Source: Convivina praedatoris
Lineage (GTDB): Bacteria; Bacillota; Bacilli; Lactobacillales; Lactobacillaceae
Strand: one strand, 5' to 3'
DNA length: 64,000 nucleotides
Assembly: GCF_933208505.1 (NCBI RefSeq)
Contig: NZ_CAKOEU010000004.1
Positions 61,909 to 64,000 of the stretch are shown here, one piece after another (the stretch's first letter is position 1; each line of letters opens with the position of its first letter). Below the pieces are notes generated by a model. That model was not told where the DNA came from and did no database searches. It worked only from the letters and a program-made list of their open reading frames with translations. A program made the translations under genes and the position numbers.

Positions 61909-62226
61909 ATGGATAAAACAATTTATGGTTTAGATATAGATCAACAGGGGCGCTGTCGTCATTATCATCAGCCCAATGATATTGCGGCTTTAAAATGTAG
62001 GCAGTGTCAACAATACTATGCCTGTTATCAATGCCATGATGCCTTGGTAGAGCATTTATTTGTTGCCTGTGATCCCAACGATTTACCAGTGTTATGTGGT
62101 GTTTGTCAGCGATTAATGAATTATAATCAGTATGTCGCTGGGGCCTGTCCGTCTTGTCAGGCCGCCTTTAATCCCAAATGTAGTGTGCATCGCAATATTT
62201 ATTTTAAGGAGTCATCATGCAATTAA
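61909..62226 (+). CDS. CHY zinc-finger protein
   Basis: This 105-residue protein has the CHY-type zinc-finger pattern: CRHYHQPNDIAALKCRQCQQ, then CYQCHDALVEH and further Cys pairs (LCGVCQRLM, CPSCQAAF, PKC). Such small zinc proteins are widespread in lactobacilli and their function is not established. It overlaps the HD-domain gene by ten bases, so the two are co-translated. A GAGG site lies eight bases before the ATG. Confidence 0.9.
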   Translation: MDKTIYGLDIDQQGRCRHYHQPNDIAALKCRQCQQYYACYQCHDALVEHLFVACDPNDLPVLCGVCQRLMNYNQYVAGACPSCQAAFNPKCSVHRNIYFKESSCN

Positions 62227-62861
62227 GTCATATTCAAGAGTTTGTTCATCAAAAAATGGATGGAGATGTTACGGGGCATGATTATTGGCATGCTCAGCGA
62301 GTGGTCAATTTGGCAGTTGGGCTATATCAACAGGAACAAATTCAAGATGAGATAGATAATCAGGAAATGCTAATCTTGGCGGCTTATTTGCATGATACTA
62401 TCGATGATAAGTTAGTCGGTGATCCAAATCAGGCTATTGTAGAAGTGAAAAGTTTACTGGGGCAGGAGGGAATTAGCGAGGTAAACCAGGCTGAAATTTT
62501 ATACATTATTGAGCATATGTCATTTTCAGCTAATTTGGGACAAAAACAGCCCCTTTCTTTAGTTGGGCAATGTGTGCAAGATGCGGATCGATTAGATGCC
62601 ATCGGGGCAATTGGGATTGCGCGCGCTTTTGCTTATGGTGGAGCGCATAAGCAAGTAATTTATGACCCTGAAATTCAGCCGATTGAAATTCAGGATAAAA
62701 GTGCTTATCGTAATCATCCTAGCACCAGCATTAATCATTTTTACGAAAAACTTTTAAAATTAAAAGATTTGATGAACACGCAGGCTGGTCGCCATGAAGC
62801 CATCCGCCGGACCGATTACATGCAAAAATTTTTGCAAGAATTTAAAGACGAAATTGTATAA
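62217..62861 (+). CDS. HD-domain phosphohydrolase
   Basis: This 214-residue protein has the HD metal motif: HDYWHAQRVVNLAVGLYQQE, AAYLHDTIDDK and CVQDADRLDAIGAIGIARAF, the YedJ/YpgQ-like type, with NHPSTSINHFYEKL near the C-terminus. Related proteins hydrolyse nucleotides or act as metal-dependent phosphohydrolases; the substrate here is unknown. AAGGAG precedes the ATG inside the end of the CHY gene. Confidence 0.9.
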   Translation: MQLSHIQEFVHQKMDGDVTGHDYWHAQRVVNLAVGLYQQEQIQDEIDNQEMLILAAYLHDTIDDKLVGDPNQAIVEVKSLLGQEGISEVNQAEILYIIEHMSFSANLGQKQPLSLVGQCVQDADRLDAIGAIGIARAFAYGGAHKQVIYDPEIQPIEIQDKSAYRNHPSTSINHFYEKLLKLKDLMNTQAGRHEAIRRTDYMQKFLQEFKDEIV

Positions 62862-62975
62862 TAATTACCATTTTAGTTGGTTTATAATAGATTTATTAGA
62901 ATTAAATTTTACTTTGTTCTAAGTCTGCTATAATTGATTTTAAAATGTGTGTTGGAGTAAGGAGAAAAATTACAT

Positions 62976-64000
62976 ATGAAACATTCAAAAAATACAAAGT
63001 GGCACTTAGCTAAGGCTGGGAAATATCTAGTTAATATCGGAGCAACTTTCTCTGTGTTGGCTGCTGTTGCTCCCTTAGGGGCCAATGTGGCCCAGGCAAC
63101 CACTAAAAGTGATCATGGGGAAGCTATGGTTACGAACCAAGTTTGGCACGCTAATTCTACTGAACAAATTCAAACTAGTATTGATGCTCAGGGGATGCGC
63201 CATGACATGGATCATTATGTAGTTCAGTGGGGCGACACACTCAATGCTATTGCCTTAGCCTACGGGGTCGATACTAATGTTCTAGTTACTCGTTATCATT
63301 TGACCAATCCAGATTTGATTTTTGCTGGTTATACCTTAGGACAACAGGCAGTTTTCCAAGCTAAGTTGACACAAACTAGTGTGACAGTGGCAAATACTAC
63401 TAAGCCCGGAACTACTGTGGCAGTGGCATTGCCACAGACCGTTGCTGATACTACTGACCATGTGATGGGGAATACGGTGATACCAATGACCGACACCGTT
63501 AGCCAGCAAACAGAGTCAAGTAGCCAAACTACTCAGTCTCAGTTAGAGTCTCAATCAACCGCGACGAATACCAATAGTGTTCAAACATCGACTAATGCAC
63601 AGAGTGAAAGTACCAGGAGCAATCAAACTTCAACTCAGCCTCAAGAGCCTGTTAGTCAATCCTTAGCACCAGTTCAACCGGACCATTCAACAGAAAGTAC
63701 AAAGACATCCACTCAACAATCACAAGTTGTTTTAGATTCTTCCACTATGATTGATTCAAAAACACAAAGTACTGGTATTGTTGATTCTAATAGTCAAGCA
63801 ACCATTTCTCAGAGTACTAGTACAGTGATGAGCCAACAAGCTTCTGAAAAGCAAACTCAAGCTGATTCAATGAACCAAAGTACTGCTGCTAGCCAACAAG
63901 CTTCTGAAAAGCAAACTCAAGCTGATTCAATGAACCAAAGCACTGCTGCTAGCCAACAAGCTTCTGAAAAGCAAACTCAAGCTGATTCAATGAACCAAAG
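62976..64000 (+). CDS. Secreted LysM surface protein with tandem repeats, 3' end cut by window edge
   Basis: The frame is open from ATG 62976 to the window end (341 codons and more). Residues 1 to about 41 look like a signal peptide (charged start, then VNIGATFSVLAAVAPLGANV). A LysM-like domain follows (VVQWGDTLNAIALAYGVDTN, about residues 87-106), then a long Ser/Thr/Gln-rich region and 20-residue repeats. A strong AAGGAG (62959-62964) and a TATAAT box near 62930 precede it. It is probably a cell-wall-associated protein; whether an LPXTG anchor, a hydrolase or an adhesin domain follows cannot be seen. Confidence 0.85.
   Translation, partial: MKHSKNTKWHLAKAGKYLVNIGATFSVLAAVAPLGANVAQATTKSDHGEAMVTNQVWHANSTEQIQTSIDAQGMRHDMDHYVVQWGDTLNAIALAYGVDTNVLVTRYHLTNPDLIFAGYTLGQQAVFQAKLTQTSVTVANTTKPGTTVAVALPQTVADTTDHVMGNTVIPMTDTVSQQTESSSQTTQSQLESQSTATNTNSVQTSTNAQSESTRSNQTSTQPQEPVSQSLAPVQPDHSTESTKTSTQQSQVVLDSSTMIDSKTQSTGIVDSNSQATISQSTSTVMSQQASEKQTQADSMNQSTAASQQASEKQTQADSMNQSTAASQQASEKQTQADSMNQ
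63831..64000 (+). repeat. 60-bp in-frame tandem repeat
   Basis: Units start at 63831, 63891 and 63951 (the last cut by the window edge). They are almost identical at the DNA level and encode 20 residues beginning SQQASEKQTQ and continuing ADSMNQSTAA. Near-perfect identity suggests recent expansion and a variable copy number. Confidence 0.93.

Noticed and set aside
63831..64000. Regular 60-bp repeats that might suggest a CRISPR array
   Set aside because: The units are directly adjacent without unique spacers and stay in one reading frame as a 20-residue protein repeat.
1..64000. tRNA or rRNA genes
   Set aside because: Cloverleaf-type T-arm sequences seen by eye fell inside coding genes or the riboswitches; none could be folded into a complete tRNA.

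Overview
The window is a compact, moderately AT-rich chromosome segment from a lactic acid bacterium (Firmicutes, Lactobacillaceae; best guess a Leuconostoc/Weissella-like heterofermenter). The main grounds are the citI / citMCDEF-XG / citP layout of the citrate cluster, T-box control of amino-acid genes, ECF transporters for vitamins, strong AGGAGG ribosome-binding sites and the xerD-ribT-scpA-scpB-rluB housekeeping order. The species cannot be fixed from the sequence alone. No tRNA, rRNA, insertion sequence, prophage or CRISPR array was seen.

Layout. 1-9.5 kb is core: cvfB (start cut by the window edge), xerD, ribT, scpAB, rluB, an FMN riboswitch with ribU, a LysM anchor protein, cmk, rpsA, der and hup. 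9.5-15.7 kb holds an acetyltransferase, a water-forming NADH oxidase type flavoprotein, a GT-C/GT2 glycosylation pair whose GT-C carries a long Gly/Asn/Pro insert, and a DUF915 hydrolase. 15.7-18.6 kb is a TPP riboswitch and the ykoEDC-type ECF transporter for a thiamine precursor. 18.6-28.4 kb is the citrate fermentation locus: a divergent SorC-type regulator, then citM, citC, citD, citE, citF, a citX-citG fusion, an alpha/beta hydrolase and the citrate/2-hydroxycarboxylate carrier. 28.5-34.2 kb has a P-type cation ATPase and menI, menB, menE. 34.2-36.65 kb is an accessory patch: a 53-residue SHOCT mini-gene, a DUF805 gene, a gene broken by three frameshifts, a duplicated hairpin and two small transcription units with short ORFs, strong hairpins and terminators. 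The second unit looks like an attenuator in front of an orphan EIIC-type permease. 37.8-42.1 kb is a Met-specifier T-box (codon ATG) with a SAM hydrolase family gene and an ECF transporter. 42.2-54.9 kb is arginine metabolism: an Arg-specifier T-box (CGT) before an arginine-type ABC transporter and argGHF, and a second T-box on the minus strand before argCJB and a frameshifted argD. An ArsR/MFS pair lies between them. 55-56.4 kb is gshA.

56.5-61.7 kb is the most unusual part: five tightly overlapping genes (FabH-like ketosynthase III, extended SDR, MBL-fold hydrolase, F390-synthetase-like adenylating enzyme, ATP-grasp ligase). They look like a small uncharacterised biosynthetic operon. Upstream are three direct repeats spaced exactly 22 bp apart, the geometry of tandem activator sites. 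The window ends with a CHY zinc-finger protein, an HD-domain protein and the start of a secreted LysM protein with 60-bp in-frame tandem repeats, cut by the window edge.

How it fits together: citrate is imported, split by citrate lyase and oxaloacetate is decarboxylated by CitM, which feeds pyruvate and redox balance together with NADH oxidase. Vitamin and amino-acid supply is governed by RNA switches (FMN, TPP, three T-boxes). The broken argD suggests that arginine uptake or salvage matters more than de novo synthesis in this strain, unless another aminotransferase replaces it.
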